Position numbers and translations under genes: made by a program. The notes beneath the pieces were generated by a model. It made no database searches, was not told the DNA's origin, and saw nothing but the letters and a program-made list of their open reading frames with translations. From Lelliottia jeotgali (GTDB lineage: Bacteria > Pseudomonadota > Gammaproteobacteria > Enterobacterales > Enterobacteriaceae), in assembly GCA_002271215.1 (NCBI GenBank), contig CP018628.1:3782001-3846000 (forward strand): a DNA stretch of 64,000 nt, read 5' to 3'. This document shows positions 20,580 through 31,796 of the stretch, in pieces (position 1 is the stretch's first letter; each line of letters opens with the position of its first letter).

Positions 20580-23426
20580 CTATACGCACGGCTCCACCAA
20601 CCACTTCTGCCAGCTCGCAGACACCTGCATACGTTCGTTCGTAAAACATTCCGGCGCCACATGGCCCGGCTGTTCCTGTAATGCCAAATGATGCAGCTCG
20701 TCACGCAGCGTGGTGTAAGCGTGGGTCAACGCCTGCGCTTCCTGCTCATCCATAATGTCGTTTTGCGCCAGCAGTTCCAGAATGCGCACGTTATCAGACC
20801 AGCGCGTCAGCTTCGGCTTGTCGTGCGCATGGCGGAGCACCAGATACTGCGTAATGAATTCAATGTCGGTAATCCCGCCTTCATCGGCTTTGATATCAAA
20901 GCGATCGCGGTGCTTGTTGCCCAGATGCGCCCGCATTTTCTCACGCATTTCTCGCACGTCGATCTGCAATTTTTGACCTTCGCGCGGCGTAATCAACACG
21001 TCCCGACGAATGGTATCGAACTGCGCTTTCAGCTGTGGATCGCCGTACACCACGCGAGCGCGCACCAGCGCCTGATGCTCCCATGTCCAGGCTTCGTTTT
21101 GCTGATAGTCAGCAAAGGATTCGGTGGACGTGACTAACATGCCCGCCGCGCCGGATGGGCGCAGACGTGCGTCCACTTCGTACAAAATACCGGACGAGGT
21201 GCGGGTGCTGAACAGATGCATAATGCGCTGCGCCAGGCGCAGGTAGAACTGACGTCCGTCGATTTCACGCTCGCCGTCGGTCATCACGTCCACCGGACAA
21301 TCGTGCAGGAAGATCAAATCCAGATCGGAACTGTAGCCCAGCTCCCAGCCGCCCAGCTTGCCATAACCCACTACCGCAAAACCGCGCCCTTCGCGATCCG
21401 CCAGATGCTTCGGCTGACCATAGCGCACCACCATCTGACTCCAGGCCTGCTGGACCACCGCATCGATGATCGCTTCCGCAAGCCAGGTGAGATGATCGCT
21501 GACTTTCATCACCGGCAGCGTTCCGGCGATATCCGCCGCCGCCACACGCAGCATCTGCGCCTGCTTAAACTGACGCAGCGCCTCCAGCTGTTGCTCCTCG
21601 TCCTCTTCCGGGACGCGCAGCAGATACTGGCGCAGCTCGTCGCGATAGGCATCCATCGCTGTCGGCTGATACAGGGTATTCGGGTCGAGCAGTTCATCCA
21701 GCAACAACGGATAACGCGCCAGTTTGCTGGCGACCATCGGCGATGCAGCGCAGAGCGAAATCAGATGTTTGAGCGCACCGGGGAATTCGCTGAGCAGCTC
21801 AAGATAAGTCGTGCGGGTAATAATCCCGGTGAGTAGCGGCGTCAGGCGCGAAAGTGGAACCGGCGCATCCGCCCGTGAACAGACGTTGCTCAGCAAATGT
21901 GGCATCAGGTGATCGAGCACCTGTCGCCCGCGCGGGCCGATAGCGCGTTTGTTCATTTCCAGGCGGAAATCGGCGATCAGCGCCACCACACGATGGCGGT
22001 CGTCATCGCTCAAATGGGCCAGCACCGGGGTAGTGTCATCTTCCTGGAGCGCATCCTGCCACAGCTCGCGCCAGTGCTCAGACAGGGTATCGTCCGGCGA
22101 TTCGGCTTCGTCATCGCCAATCAAATCATTAAAGATCCGCCGTACACCCGCCATGTGGGTATCCAACGTCTCCGTCAGCCCCTGCCAGTCGTCAACGCCC
22201 ATGCCCCAGGCCAGACGCGCCCGATTGAGGTCATCGCCCGGCAGGGTTTGGGTCTGTTCATCGTTGATGCTTTGCAGCAAGTTTTCGAGGCGACGCAAAT
22301 AGAGATAGGCATCGTGCAAGGTTTGCGCATCGCCTTCCGGCAGCAAATGCAGCTGCTCAATAGCCTTCAGCGTCGGCAGCAGCGAACGGGATTGCAGGGA
22401 CGGTTCGCGCCCGCCACGAATGAGCTGGAACACCTGCACGATAAACTCAATTTCGCGAATGCCGCCCGCGCCGAGTTTTATATTGTCTTTCAGGCCCCGG
22501 CGGCGCACCTCGCGGGCGATCATCCCTTTCATATTGCGCAGCGACTGAATAACGCTGAAATCGATATAGCGGCGGAAGACGAACGGGCGCAGCATGGCGC
22601 GCAGCTCGCTGGCGTAAACATCGCCGTTATCGCCCATGATCCGCGCTTTGACCATCGCGTAGCGTTCCCAGTCGCGGCCCTGTTCCTGGTAATAATCTTC
22701 CAGCGCAGCAAAGCTCAACACCAGCGGGCCGCTGTCGCCGAACGGGCGCAGGCGCATATCCACGCGGTAAACAAAACCGTCCTGCGTAGGCTGGTCCAGC
22801 GCTTTAATCAATCGCTGACCGAGGCGGGTAAAGAACTGCGCGTTATCAAGTTCACGCCGTCCGCCACGGGTTGCGCCCTTTTCCGGCCAGGCGAAGATCA
22901 GGTCGATATCCGACGAGAAATTCAGTTCGCCGCCGCCCAGTTTCCCCATGCCCAAAATCATCAGCGGCTGTGGAGTGCCTTCTTCACTGCACGGCGTACC
23001 CCACTCTTTGCAGCAAGCGTCGTACAGCCAGTCGCGCGCAGCTACAATCAGCGTCTCCGCAAGAACGCTCAACTGCTGCAGAGTGCTCTCTTCACTCACC
23101 AGCTCCAGCGACTGCGCCCAGGCGATGCGGACCATCACGCGACGGCGGAACTGGCGCAAAACGCGCATCAGCGTCGGCTCATCGCTCACGTCCGTCAGCG
23201 CGTCACTTAGCCATTGTGGATAGTGCTGCCACTCGTCGGCCAGCGGCGGTGCCGCTTCCAGTTCAGACAGCCAGTCAGGATTCGCGGTGATGCTCTCCTG
23301 CACAAAATCACTAAAAGTAAGCACTTGCTGCGCCTGCTCACTGAGTGAGGAAGCGGGTAATGATTCTGGCAGACGCGCACAGACCGTCTGCCAGTGCTGC
23401 GTGAGCTGTGAAGAAAGCGGCATCAT
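20580..23426 (-). CDS. glnE: Glutamine synthetase adenylyltransferase/deadenylase
   Basis: 948 residues. Two homologous nucleotidyltransferase domains are visible, with [20 protein letters not shown] (deadenylase half) and [20 protein letters not shown] (adenylylase half); both keep the SDxD metal-binding pair. It adds AMP to glutamine synthetase or removes it in response to PII state and glutamine. It follows ygiF by 17 bases, consistent with co-transcription. Confidence 0.97.
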   Translation of the reverse strand: MMPLSSQLTQHWQTVCARLPESLPASSLSEQAQQVLTFSDFVQESITANPDWLSELEAAPPLADEWQHYPQWLSDALTDVSDEPTLMRVLRQFRRRVMVRIAWAQSLELVSEESTLQQLSVLAETLIVAARDWLYDACCKEWGTPCSEEGTPQPLMILGMGKLGGGELNFSSDIDLIFAWPEKGATRGGRRELDNAQFFTRLGQRLIKALDQPTQDGFVYRVDMRLRPFGDSGPLVLSFAALEDYYQEQGRDWERYAMVKARIMGDNGDVYASELRAMLRPFVFRRYIDFSVIQSLRNMKGMIAREVRRRGLKDNIKLGAGGIREIEFIVQVFQLIRGGREPSLQSRSLLPTLKAIEQLHLLPEGDAQTLHDAYLYLRRLENLLQSINDEQTQTLPGDDLNRARLAWGMGVDDWQGLTETLDTHMAGVRRIFNDLIGDDEAESPDDTLSEHWRELWQDALQEDDTTPVLAHLSDDDRHRVVALIADFRLEMNKRAIGPRGRQVLDHLMPHLLSNVCSRADAPVPLSRLTPLLTGIITRTTYLELLSEFPGALKHLISLCAASPMVASKLARYPLLLDELLDPNTLYQPTAMDAYRDELRQYLLRVPEEDEEQQLEALRQFKQAQMLRVAAADIAGTLPVMKVSDHLTWLAEAIIDAVVQQAWSQMVVRYGQPKHLADREGRGFAVVGYGKLGGWELGYSSDLDLIFLHDCPVDVMTDGEREIDGRQFYLRLAQRIMHLFSTRTSSGILYEVDARLRPSGAAGMLVTSTESFADYQQNEAWTWEHQALVRARVVYGDPQLKAQFDTIRRDVLITPREGQKLQIDVREMREKMRAHLGNKHRDRFDIKADEGGITDIEFITQYLVLRHAHDKPKLTRWSDNVRILELLAQNDIMDEQEAQALTHAYTTLRDELHHLALQEQPGHVAPECFTNERMQVSASWQKWLVEPCV

Positions 23427-23443
23427 GGGGTTCCTTGCCTGAG

Positions 23444-24745
23444 TTAACGTTTTCCGCTGTGCAACCAGAACGGCTCTTGCGAAATGGCCTCATTGCGGAA
23501 ATGTTCAATTTCAATGCGCTGGCGCGTTTCGATGGCATGGCGAAGCCCCTGCCAGTTTTCCAGCCACGCCTGCGCTTTGGGTCCATCGTAAGAGCCAGCC
23601 AGCAGCAGAACCGTGTCAATATCGCGCGTCAGACGAACCAGCTGATCGGCGTACTGATCGCCAAGCGGTCGGTCAAAAATGGTTTTCAATTCTGAGTTGC
23701 TGCGGGACATATGCGTATCGGCGAAACGCTTAAACGACTCAGCAATCTTCTTCTGGGTTTTATCATCCAGAAAACGCTGCCAGCCGCGCGTCACCAGAAA
23801 CTCAGTTAACGCCAGCTTTGCCGCAGCCGTCTGCGGGCTGTAAACCGCCGTTTCGGCAGAGACGTCCGTCGCCATTAGCGCTTCGGTCTGGGTCAAGAAA
23901 TCACGTAAGTGAGCACTCGCTTTACGCGGTACCACGCCGCCAAACAACGTCAGGGTGCTGCGCACCAGGCCGATGGCATCCAGTACGTGTTTTTTCGCCC
24001 CGCTCACGCCGCGCACCCACAGCTCCTCATGGTATTGCCACTGGCTGAGAGCCAGTTCCAGCGAAGCTTCCAGCCCCTGCTCGACGCTTGATTTTGGTGC
24101 CACGTGCAGGATAGTGGTGGTTTTAACCTGGCGCGGCGCATTGCCCGCCGCCAGATGATACCCGCGCGCGGCTTTACTCAAACTCCCCTGACGCAGACCG
24201 GACTGGCCCACCAGCTTACGCGCCAGCTTCAGCACGTCGTCGGCATCGCCTTCCAGCAGTTCAAGCTCCAGCTCGCAAATCGGTTCCTGGAACTCGCCTG
24301 CTTTGACGTCGCCCAGATCGAGCGCAATTTCGATACGGCTTTTCCCTTCATTCACCAGCCACTTTTCGCGCCAGAAATCGGTGCTGAACAGCGGCTTAAC
24401 CTGATCCGACAGCCCATCCGGCAGTTCACCGTTCGGCCAGACGTCTGCCGGAAGTCGATTCAGTTCAAGTTCTGGCTTTTCAATGTCGATATTATATTCA
24501 GGACGCTGATGCAAACCGCCGACCACACGACCCGCAATTTTCATCGTCATTTCATAACGCCCGTTAGCGCCACGAATGCGCAGGCCCATGTCATGACGGC
24601 GCAGCCAGTTATCGGCAGTTTCGTAATAGATGTTGAGAAGTTGAACCGGCTCATGGTGTTCAGCAGTCAGCTGATTGAGATGGGTCCGCAGCGCGTCAAC
24701 GCTGCCCTTTTCTACGATAAATTTCAGTTCGATTTCTTGTGCCAT
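23444..24745 (-). CDS. ygiF: Inorganic triphosphatase (CYTH-CHAD)
   Basis: 433 residues. The N-terminal CYTH domain begins [11 protein letters not shown] with the ExExK signature and hydrolyses tripolyphosphate in E. coli YgiF. The C-terminal CHAD domain (about 220-430) is helical and rich in conserved histidines and basic residues for polyphosphate binding. It heads the minus-strand ygiF-glnE-hldE run. Confidence 0.94.
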   Translation of the reverse strand: MAQEIELKFIVEKGSVDALRTHLNQLTAEHHEPVQLLNIYYETADNWLRRHDMGLRIRGANGRYEMTMKIAGRVVGGLHQRPEYNIDIEKPELELNRLPADVWPNGELPDGLSDQVKPLFSTDFWREKWLVNEGKSRIEIALDLGDVKAGEFQEPICELELELLEGDADDVLKLARKLVGQSGLRQGSLSKAARGYHLAAGNAPRQVKTTTILHVAPKSSVEQGLEASLELALSQWQYHEELWVRGVSGAKKHVLDAIGLVRSTLTLFGGVVPRKASAHLRDFLTQTEALMATDVSAETAVYSPQTAAAKLALTEFLVTRGWQRFLDDKTQKKIAESFKRFADTHMSRSNSELKTIFDRPLGDQYADQLVRLTRDIDTVLLLAGSYDGPKAQAWLENWQGLRHAIETRQRIEIEHFRNEAISQEPFWLHSGKR

Positions 24746-24973
24746 AGCCCTGTACTTTCGGTTGCTTCACAGCCGCGTCAATGAAGGCGAACTTTCTCGC
24801 CATTTGTTTGTCAGTACATAGTATTTTGCGCCAAATTGCCACGCAATGAGCAATTTGACGGGCGTAAAAGTTTAACGCGGTGACACAGATGATTCCGATA
24901 GCTGACGCGAATGCTTTGCGTAGCGATACTGTTGCCACTACTATCGTTCCACTTTTTATGAAAATAACGACTG

Positions 24974-25597
24974 ATGATGCTTAAATTACGCCTGATTGGA
25001 CTGACTTTACTTGCTTTCAGCGCCGCGACTGCGGTCCACGCTGAAGAGAAACGTTATGTTTCTGACGAATTAAACACCTGGGTACGTAGCGGCCCTGGAG
25101 ATAATTATCGCCTCGTGGGTACGGTGAATGCCGGCGAGGAAGTGGTTTTATTACAGACAAATCAGGACAGTAACTACGGTCAGGTGCGCGACAGCACGGG
25201 CCGTACCTCATGGATCCCGTTGAAACAACTCAGCAATGTGCCAAGCCTGCGCACCCGCGTGCCGGATCTGGAAAATCAGGTGAAAACCCTGACCGATAAG
25301 CTGACCAATATCGATAACACCTGGAACCAGCGCACGGCTGAAATGCAGCAGAAAGTGGCGCAGAGCGACAGCGTGATCAACGGCCTGAAAGAAGAGAATC
25401 AGAAGCTGAAAAACGAGCTGATTGTGGCGCAGAAGAAAGTCAGCGCCGCCAATCTGCAGCTCGATGACAAACAGCGCACCATCATCATGCAGTGGTTTAT
25501 GTATGGCGGCGGCGTGCTGGGTGTGGGTCTGTTCCTCGGCCTGGTGCTGCCACATCTGATCCCAAGCCGTAAGCGTAAAGATCGCTGGATGAACTAA
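24974..25597 (+). CDS. ygiM: YgiM: SH3-domain, coiled-coil, membrane-anchored protein
   Basis: 207 residues: signal peptide (cleaved after AVHA), a bacterial SH3 domain (TWVRSGPGDNYRLVGTVNAG, about 30-90), a long coiled coil (about 95-165), then a single membrane helix near the C-terminus (GGGVLGVGLFLGLVLPHLI) with a basic tail. This is the TIGR04211 layout. It is probably an envelope protein of unclear role. Tandem ATGs (24974 and 24977) both remain possible starts. It is followed by cca after 61 bases. Confidence 0.9.
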   Translation: MMLKLRLIGLTLLAFSAATAVHAEEKRYVSDELNTWVRSGPGDNYRLVGTVNAGEEVVLLQTNQDSNYGQVRDSTGRTSWIPLKQLSNVPSLRTRVPDLENQVKTLTDKLTNIDNTWNQRTAEMQQKVAQSDSVINGLKEENQKLKNELIVAQKKVSAANLQLDDKQRTIIMQWFMYGGGVLGVGLFLGLVLPHLIPSRKRKDRWMN

Positions 25598-25658
25598 TTC
25601 GTCTTATTCACCATACTTACGTATTATCGGGTGAAAAGAGAATTCGGGAGTTGAAGGC

Positions 25659-26900
25659 GTGAAGATTTATCTGGTCGGTGGTGCGGTTCGTGATGCGTTG
25701 TTAGGTCTGCCGGTCAAAGATAAAGACTGGGTTGTGGTCGGTGCCACACCCGAAGAGATGCTCAACGCGGGCTACCAGCAGGTAGGCCGCGATTTTCCCG
25801 TGTTTCTTCACCCTAAAAGCCGCGAAGAGTACGCCCTTGCACGCACGGAGCGCAAAGCCGGTTTCGGTTATACCGGTTTTACCTGCTACGCCGCGCCGGA
25901 CGTCACGCTTGAGCAAGATCTGCTGCGCCGCGATCTGACCATCAACGCGCTGGCACAGGACGACGACGGTACTATCGTCGATGCCTACGGCGGCCAGACC
26001 GATCTGCAAAACCGAATTTTACGTCACGTCTCCCCGGCCTTCTCTGAAGATCCGCTCCGCGTCCTGCGCGTGGCGCGTTTTGCTGCCCGTTATGCCCATC
26101 TAAGTTTCCGCATTGCCGATGAAACGATGGCCTTAATGACCGCCATGACCGACGCGGGCGAGCTGGAACATCTCGCGCCGGAACGGGTGTGGAAGGAGAC
26201 GGAAAACGCGCTGACGACCCGCAATCCGCAGGTCTTTTTCCAGGTGCTCCGCGACTGCGGCGCACTGAAAGTGCTGTTCCCGGAAATCGACGCCCTGTTT
26301 GGCGTTCCGGCTCCGGCGAAGTGGCATCCGGAAATCGATACCGGCATTCATACCCTGATGACCTTAAGCATGGCGGCAATGCTCAGCCCAGAAGTGGACG
26401 TGCGTTTCGCCACGCTTTGTCACGACCTGGGCAAAGGATTAACGCCAAAGGCCCTCTGGCCACGCCATCACGGTCACGGCCCGGCGGGCGTCAAACTGGT
26501 GGAAAATATCTGCCAGCGCCTGCGGATACCCAACGAGATCCGCGATCTGGCAAAACTGGTCGCTGAATTCCACGACCTGATCCACACCTTCCCGATCCTG
26601 AAACCGGCCACCATCGTCAAGCTGTTCGACAGCATTGATGCCTGGCGCAAGCCGCAGCGCGTCGAGCAGATTGCGCTCACCAGCGAAGCGGACGTGCGCG
26701 GGCGCACCGGTTTTGAAGCCTGTGATTATCCGCAGGGCCGTTTGCTGCGTGAAGCGTGGGAAATTGCGAAAGCGGTGCCGACGAAAGCAGTGGTGGAAGC
26801 TGGATTTAAAGGCCCGGCAATCCGCGAAGAGTTAACCAAACGCCGGATTCAGGCCGTGACAGACTGGAAGGAAACGCGTTGCCCTCAGCCAAAAGACTGA
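25659..26900 (+). CDS. cca: Multifunctional CCA tRNA nucleotidyltransferase
   Basis: 413 residues with a GTG start at 25659 ([20 protein letters not shown]). The class II nucleotidyltransferase motif GGAVRDxLL and the metal-binding KDKDWVVVG are followed by [10 protein letters not shown] and the HD-domain motif CHDLGKG, which gives phosphatase/phosphodiesterase activity in the gamma-proteobacterial enzyme. It repairs or adds the 3' CCA of tRNAs. Confidence 0.96.
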   Translation: MKIYLVGGAVRDALLGLPVKDKDWVVVGATPEEMLNAGYQQVGRDFPVFLHPKSREEYALARTERKAGFGYTGFTCYAAPDVTLEQDLLRRDLTINALAQDDDGTIVDAYGGQTDLQNRILRHVSPAFSEDPLRVLRVARFAARYAHLSFRIADETMALMTAMTDAGELEHLAPERVWKETENALTTRNPQVFFQVLRDCGALKVLFPEIDALFGVPAPAKWHPEIDTGIHTLMTLSMAAMLSPEVDVRFATLCHDLGKGLTPKALWPRHHGHGPAGVKLVENICQRLRIPNEIRDLAKLVAEFHDLIHTFPILKPATIVKLFDSIDAWRKPQRVEQIALTSEADVRGRTGFEACDYPQGRLLREAWEIAKAVPTKAVVEAGFKGPAIREELTKRRIQAVTDWKETRCPQPKD

Positions 26901-26905
26901 GGGCA
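26880..26905. terminator. Hairpin at convergent cca/uppP ends
   Basis: GCCCTCAG-CCAAAAGA-CTGAGGGC overlaps the cca stop codon and lies before the uppP stop, so it may end both convergent transcripts. There is no long T run. Confidence 0.45.
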
Positions 26906-26910
26906 GTGGC

Positions 26911-27732
26911 TTAGAAGAAGACCACGTAGACTGCCGCCGCGACGATAAAGCGGTAGATAGCAAACGGAATGAAAGAGATACGTTTGATTAACTGCAGGAA
27001 GGTTTTGATTGCCACCAGCGCGACCAGGAACGCGGTCACAAAGCCCACGGCGAACATCGGAATGTCGGCCGTCGTCAGGAAGTGGTAGCTCTTATAGAGA
27101 TCCAGCGCGGTAGCGCCCATCATCATCGGCACTGCCAGCAGGAACGAGAACTCGGACGCCGCATAGCGACTCACGCCCATCAGCATCCCGCCGGAAATGG
27201 TCGCCCCTGAACGGGAAAAGCCCGGCCAGAGTGCCAGACACTGGAAGCAGCCAATCATAAACGCCTGACGGTAGGTCATATCATCCAGACCCGGCGCTTT
27301 CGGCTCTTTCGGCTTCAGCAGTTCAGCGGCAATCAGCAACACACCGCCGACCACCAGCGCATACATCACGTTAATCGGGTTAAACAACGATTTGATCGTG
27401 TCGTGGAAAATCAGCCCCAGCACCACCGCCGGCACCATCCCAAGCAGGATGTGAATCAGCGTCAAACGGCCTTTGCCCTCGCCTTCGTGCTGCGGCTGAC
27501 GACCAAAGTGAATGCCGATCAGACCAAACAGGCGACGCCAGAACATCACAACGACGGCCAGAATGGAGCCTAGCTGAATCACCACCTCAAAGGTCTTTGC
27601 CGTTTCGCCTTCGAAGCCGAGCAAATGACCGACGATGATCATGTGTCCGGTACTGGAAACGGGCAAAAACTCCGTCAATCCTTCGACCACACCCAGTATT
27701 GCCGCCACCAGCAGCGAGTGTATATCGCTCAT
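26911..27732 (-). CDS. uppP: Undecaprenyl-diphosphate phosphatase
   Basis: 273 residues (also BacA). Polytopic membrane protein with the two active-site segments of the family: [15 protein letters not shown] (residues about 17-31) and [13 protein letters not shown]. It recycles undecaprenyl pyrophosphate to the monophosphate carrier for cell-wall synthesis and gives bacitracin tolerance when abundant. Confidence 0.96.
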   Translation of the reverse strand: MSDIHSLLVAAILGVVEGLTEFLPVSSTGHMIIVGHLLGFEGETAKTFEVVIQLGSILAVVVMFWRRLFGLIGIHFGRQPQHEGEGKGRLTLIHILLGMVPAVVLGLIFHDTIKSLFNPINVMYALVVGGVLLIAAELLKPKEPKAPGLDDMTYRQAFMIGCFQCLALWPGFSRSGATISGGMLMGVSRYAASEFSFLLAVPMMMGATALDLYKSYHFLTTADIPMFAVGFVTAFLVALVAIKTFLQLIKRISFIPFAIYRFIVAAAVYVVFF

Positions 27733-27754
27733 CTATTAACCCTTCTAAAAATGT

Positions 27755-27785
27755 AAAAAAACGGCGCACCACACTGGACGCCGTG
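27755..27785 (-). terminator. folB terminator
   Basis: On the minus strand CACGGCGTCC-AGTGTGG-TGCGCCGTTTTTTT gives a GC stem followed by a T run, 54 bases past the folB stop. Confidence 0.7.
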
Positions 27786-27838
27786 AAAGAGACAGCTTTA
27801 AGACCGGTATAACCGAAAATGGTTTAGCATTTATGACG

Positions 27839-28210
27839 TTAAATCTTTTGTTTCAGATTTGTGCCACGCTCAATGATCACCCCGACGTTAGCGGCTCGCG
27901 CCACGGCACCCGGTTTGCTGAGTTTGATGCGCACCCACGGCGAGTTGAAACGGCTCAACAGCAGTTCGGCCACCTCTTCTGCCACGCGCTCCACCAGCGC
28001 AAAACGCTGCCCTTCGACATGCTTCACCACCGTTTCGCTGATATCGGCATAGCTCAGGCAGTCTTTCACATCATCACTTTTAGCCGACAGGCGATTATCC
28101 CAGCCCATTTCGATATCGAACACCAGCTTCTGCTCGATGGTCTGTTCCCAGTCGTAAACACCAATTGTGGTGATTACCGAAAGTTGCTCTATAAATACAA
28201 TATCCATCAC
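27839..28210 (-). CDS. folB: Dihydroneopterin aldolase
   Basis: 123 residues starting [22 protein letters not shown], typical of FolB, with the conserved YDWE loop and a later KPGAV segment used in pterin binding. It cleaves dihydroneopterin to 6-hydroxymethyl-dihydropterin in folate synthesis. Tandem ATGs leave a one-residue doubt in the start. It is divergent from plsY. Confidence 0.95.
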   Translation of the reverse strand: MMDIVFIEQLSVITTIGVYDWEQTIEQKLVFDIEMGWDNRLSAKSDDVKDCLSYADISETVVKHVEGQRFALVERVAEEVAELLLSRFNSPWVRIKLSKPGAVARAANVGVIIERGTNLKQKI

Positions 28211-28314
28211 GACCTGCCTGGTTTTTGGCTAAACCGGATACCACTTCCGGCGAATTATGCGTATTATCCACAGATGCAGAGAATACAGATACATTTTCAA
28301 AACGGAACAGCGTT

Positions 28315-28929
28315 ATGAGTGCAATCGCGCCTGGAATGATTTTCCTCGCCTACCTTTGCGGCTCAATCTCCAGCGCCATTCTGGTCTGCCGCATCGCCGG
28401 ATTACCTGACCCTCGCGTCAGCGGTTCCGGGAATCCAGGGGCGACCAATGTATTACGAATTGGCGGCAAGGGAGCAGCCGTAGCGGTATTGATTTTTGAT
28501 GTTCTGAAAGGAATGCTCCCCGTCTGGGGCGCTTATGCGCTGGGCGTGACCCCGTTCTGGCTGGGGCTTATTGCCATCGCCGCCTGTCTGGGCCATATCT
28601 GGCCGGTATTCTTTGGTTTTAAAGGCGGCAAAGGCGTCGCCACCGCGTTTGGCGCGATCGCCCCCATCGGCTGGGATTTGACCGGCGTTATGGCGGGCAC
28701 CTGGCTGCTGAGCGTGCTGTTGAGCGGCTATTCGTCGCTGGGCGCGATTGTGAGTGCACTGATCGCTCCGTTCTATGTCTGGTGGTTTAAACCCCAGTTC
28801 ACCTTCCCCGTTTCCATGCTCTCCTGCCTGATTCTCCTGCGTCATCACGACAACATTCAGCGTCTGTGGCGTCGTCAGGAAACCAAAATCTGGACCAAGC
28901 TGAAGAGAAAGAAAAAAGACCCGAAGTAA
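28315..28929 (+). CDS. plsY: Glycerol-3-phosphate acyltransferase PlsY
   Basis: 204 residues, five or more membrane helices. Conserved motifs are [22 protein letters not shown] and the final [15 protein letters not shown]. It transfers acyl groups from acyl-phosphate to glycerol-3-phosphate. The ATG at 28315 gives [10 protein letters not shown], the family start; an upstream frame to 28225 would add 30 unlikely residues. Confidence 0.95.
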   Translation: MSAIAPGMIFLAYLCGSISSAILVCRIAGLPDPRVSGSGNPGATNVLRIGGKGAAVAVLIFDVLKGMLPVWGAYALGVTPFWLGLIAIAACLGHIWPVFFGFKGGKGVATAFGAIAPIGWDLTGVMAGTWLLSVLLSGYSSLGAIVSALIAPFYVWWFKPQFTFPVSMLSCLILLRHHDNIQRLWRRQETKIWTKLKRKKKDPK

Positions 28930-28945
28930 TTCGGGTTTCTCTCGT
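28916..28945 (+). terminator. plsY terminator
   Basis: GACCCGAAGTAATTCGGGTTTCTC: a CCCGAA/TTCGGG stem spanning the plsY stop codon, followed by TTTCTCT. Confidence 0.65.
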
Positions 28946-28988
28946 ATAAACACCTTTCATTTCAATTCGTTCGTTATGTCATATAACC

Positions 28989-29010
28989 AAATGTGATTTA
29001 GCTCACTTTC
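28989..29010 (+). promoter_or_regulatory. CRP-like site upstream of MFS transporter
   Basis: AAATGTGATTTAGCTCACTT-TC holds TGTGA-N6-TCACT, one base off the ideal CRP half-site pair. Its centre is near 28999.5. With a possible -10 (TACTCAT near 29032) the geometry fits class II CRP activation. Confidence 0.65.
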
Positions 29011-29058
29011 TGTCTGTGGGTACTCTTTTTGTACTCATTGCAAACACACAAAAAGAAA

Positions 29059-30525
29059 ATGACTGACATCACTGAATCACACGCTATTTCAACGGCAGGA
29101 AGCGCCCCGGACGGCGACATTAAATGGGTACGTAACGCATCGGACGTTACGCAGCTGGTCAATGCTGGCTCGCAGGGGAGAGCCAACGCGCGCATCGTTA
29201 TCGGTATCGCGCTGGGCGGAATTTTCCTCGACGCCTACGATCTCGGCGCACTGGCGTTTGGTATCAAAGACATCACCCGCGAATTTAACCTGACACCCGC
29301 CGGAACCGGCATGGTGGCTTCGGCGATCACTTTTGGGGCGATCGTCGGCGCACTGATTGGCGGTTATCTGACGGACAAAATCGGCCGCTATCGCGTCTTT
29401 ATGGCCGATATGATCTTTTTTGTCGTCGCCGCTATCGCCTGCGCCTTTGCGCCAAACGAATATGCCCTTGCCGGGGCACGCTTTGTGATGGGCCTTGGCG
29501 TCGGGATCGATCTCCCCGTGGCGATGGCCTTCCTCAGCGAATTCGCCAGACTGAAAGGCCCTGGAAACAAAGCCGCCAGCGTAGCGATGTGGTGTCCGAC
29601 CTGGTATGCCGCGATCAGCATCTCCTACCTGCTGGTGCTCTTCTTTTACGCCGTACTGCCCGAAAGCCACAGCGACTGGCTATGGCGTTTGATTCTCGGC
29701 TTTGGCGCCATTCCCGCGCTGGTGATTATCGCCATCCGCAGCCGCTATATGAGCGAATCCCCGGTCTGGGCGGCGAATCAGGGCAACCTGAAAGAGGCCG
29801 CGTCTATTTTGCGCAAAGCGTACAACATTAATGCCCACGTCCCGCAGGATGCGCTGAACCAGCCCGTAGCGGTGGTGAACAAGGCCAGATGGCAAAACTA
29901 TCTGAATCTGTTTCGCGGCGTGTACCTTAAGCGCACGACGCTGGCGACGCTGCTCTCCGTGGTCTCGTCATTTGCCTATAACGCCGTAGCGTTTGGTCTG
30001 CCGGTGATCATCTCCAGCTTCTTTGTGCAGTCGATGCTCACCACTATTTTGATCTCGCTGGCGCTTAACCTGCTCTTTGCCTTCGTTGGCGGACTGCTGG
30101 CTGTGCGTCTGGTGCCGCGCTTTGGTGCATGGCGGATGTCGCTGGGCGGCTATGCCTGTCAGTTGGTCGCCCTGCTGGTGCTGGCCCTCATCGGACGCCC
30201 GGAAGGCGCGGCACAAGGCATCATCTCTGTCGCTATGCTGGCGCTGTTTTTGTTTGGCCAGGGCTTTGGCCCAGGCGCGCACACTATGGCGTTTGCCTCG
30301 CTTAGCTATCCGACCTCGCTGCGCGGCGTCGGCGTCGGCCTCAACCAAACGCTAATGCGCAGCAGTTCAACCCTGTCACTGTTCCTGTTCCCACTCCTGG
30401 TCGCGTCTCTCGATACTGCGGTGTTCTGGGTTATTGCCCTCGCACCTTTGATTGGCCTGATTTCGCTGCTTGCCATTCGCTGGGAGCCGTCCGGCTACGA
30501 TATTGACGCCGAAGATTATCGCTAA
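29059..30525 (+). CDS. Major facilitator superfamily transporter
   Basis: 488 residues, 12 predicted helices. MFS signatures are present: the loop 2-3 motif GGYLTDKIGRYRVF, RFVMGLGVGIDLPVA, and YPTSLRGVGVGLNQTLMR late in the protein, resembling sugar/metabolite:H+ symporters. The substrate cannot be named. The ATG at 29059 is chosen; a TTG 10 codons upstream is open but less likely. It lies between plsY and ureD, where K-12 has other genes, so it is accessory. A CRP-like site upstream suggests control by carbon supply. Confidence 0.85.
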   Translation: MTDITESHAISTAGSAPDGDIKWVRNASDVTQLVNAGSQGRANARIVIGIALGGIFLDAYDLGALAFGIKDITREFNLTPAGTGMVASAITFGAIVGALIGGYLTDKIGRYRVFMADMIFFVVAAIACAFAPNEYALAGARFVMGLGVGIDLPVAMAFLSEFARLKGPGNKAASVAMWCPTWYAAISISYLLVLFFYAVLPESHSDWLWRLILGFGAIPALVIIAIRSRYMSESPVWAANQGNLKEAASILRKAYNINAHVPQDALNQPVAVVNKARWQNYLNLFRGVYLKRTTLATLLSVVSSFAYNAVAFGLPVIISSFFVQSMLTTILISLALNLLFAFVGGLLAVRLVPRFGAWRMSLGGYACQLVALLVLALIGRPEGAAQGIISVAMLALFLFGQGFGPGAHTMAFASLSYPTSLRGVGVGLNQTLMRSSSTLSLFLFPLLVASLDTAVFWVIALAPLIGLISLLAIRWEPSGYDIDAEDYR

Positions 30526-30534
30526 AATCCCCCA

Positions 30535-30565
30535 AACCGGCTCAGCAATGAGCCGGTTGTTTCCG
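30535..30565 (+). terminator. Terminator after the MFS gene
   Basis: AACCGGCTCA-GCAA-TGAGCCGGTT is a perfect stem followed by GTTTCC, about 10 bases after the stop. It separates the transporter from the urease operon. Confidence 0.75.
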
Positions 30566-30647
30566 CCATCCATAAGCGTCTCATATGACAAGGTTCATTT
30601 CTGCCAGGGCATACTGAAGCAGATAATGACGAACGGATGGATGCAGC

Positions 30648-31475
30648 ATGTTAGCAACCCAGGTCACTGATAACGCGTATAAAGGCTGGCAGGCGTCGCT
30701 TGCGTTGCAGTTTCGTCACACCCCTGAAAAAACCATTCTGCACTCGGCGCGACACGTCGGCCCGCTTACCGTTCAGCGCCCGTTTTATCCCGAAGACGAA
30801 ACCTGTCATCTCTATTTGTTGCATCCGCCCGGCGGAATTGTCGGCGGCGATACGCTGGATATTTCGGTCGAACTGGCCGCGAATAGCCATGCGCTGATCA
30901 CCATGCCGGGTGCCAGTAAGTTCTATCGTAGTAGCGGCGCGCAGGCGCTTCTCAATCAGCGTTTTTTTATGGCCGAGAACGCAACGCTCGAGTGGCTGCC
31001 GCAGGACACCATTTTCTTCCCCGGTGCGAACGCCCGACTCCGCTCGGTTTTCCATTTGCACCCTTCCAGCTCCTTGCTGGCGTGGGAGTTGCTGTGTCTG
31101 GGCCGCCCGGTGATCGGAGAGACCTTCAGTCACGGCATGCTCGACAGCCGACTGGAAGTGTGGCTCGACGATCAACCGCTGCTTATTGAGCGCCAGCATC
31201 TGGCCGACGGCGATTTGACTCCAGTGGCGGAACATCCCTGGATCGGCACGTTGCTCTGCTATCCGGCGAACGACGCGCTGTTGGACGGCGTGCGCGAACG
31301 CCTCACGCCGCTTGAGAACTTTGCCGGTGCGACGCTCACCGACGGCCTGCTGTCGGTGCGTTTTCTTTCTCACGATAACCTGATTTGCCAACAGGCGATG
31401 CGCGATATCTGGCAGTACCTGCGACCTATGGTGACCGCCAAAGCGCCCCACGTTCCCCGAATCTGGCAGACCTAA
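30648..31475 (+). CDS. ureD: Urease accessory protein UreD
   Basis: 275 residues. UreD/UreH-family features include SARHVGPLTVQRPFYPE, LHPPGGIVGGDTLDI and the mid-protein PGASKFYRS and FFPGANARL segments. It acts with UreF and UreG as a scaffold on apo-urease during nickel insertion. It is the first gene of a seven-gene operon in the order ureDABCEFG, the Klebsiella arrangement. The start ATG at 30648 follows another ATG at 30641 that is out of frame. Confidence 0.95.
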   Translation: MLATQVTDNAYKGWQASLALQFRHTPEKTILHSARHVGPLTVQRPFYPEDETCHLYLLHPPGGIVGGDTLDISVELAANSHALITMPGASKFYRSSGAQALLNQRFFMAENATLEWLPQDTIFFPGANARLRSVFHLHPSSSLLAWELLCLGRPVIGETFSHGMLDSRLEVWLDDQPLLIERQHLADGDLTPVAEHPWIGTLLCYPANDALLDGVRERLTPLENFAGATLTDGLLSVRFLSHDNLICQQAMRDIWQYLRPMVTAKAPHVPRIWQT

Positions 31476-31484
31476 GAGAACCCT

Positions 31485-31787
31485 ATGGAACTGACCCCCC
31501 GAGAAAAAGACAAGCTGTTGCTGTTTACCGCCGCGCTGGTTGCGGAGCGCCGCCTTGCGCGCGGCGTCAAACTCAATTACCCGGAATCGGTCGCGCTGAT
31601 CAGTGCCTTCATTATGGAGGGTGCGCGCGACGGGCAAACCGTGGCGGAGCTGATGGAAGCGGGTCGTCATGTGCTAACGCGCGCACAGGTGATGGAGGGC
31701 GTGCCGGAGATGATCCCGGATATTCAGGTGGAGGCCACCTTCCCTGACGGCTCCAAGCTCGTCACCGTCCACAATCCGATCCTTTGA
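31485..31787 (+). CDS. ureA: Urease subunit gamma
   Basis: 100 residues starting [20 protein letters not shown], the full-length gamma subunit of three-subunit ureases. It ends with the conserved [18 protein letters not shown]. It forms the (UreABC)3 enzyme with beta and alpha, and is separated from ureD and ureB by 9 bases each. Confidence 0.97.
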   Translation: MELTPREKDKLLLFTAALVAERRLARGVKLNYPESVALISAFIMEGARDGQTVAELMEAGRHVLTRAQVMEGVPEMIPDIQVEATFPDGSKLVTVHNPIL

Positions 31788-31796
31788 GGTGGAGCG

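Noticed and set aside
21897..23210. 437-codon open frame antisense to glnE
   Set aside because: Shadow of glnE. The sense frame has full family motifs; the antisense product has Gln/His/Arg-rich composition and no domain.
30651..31670. 339-codon open frame antisense to ureD/ureA
   Set aside because: Opposite to two clear urease genes and without recognisable motifs.
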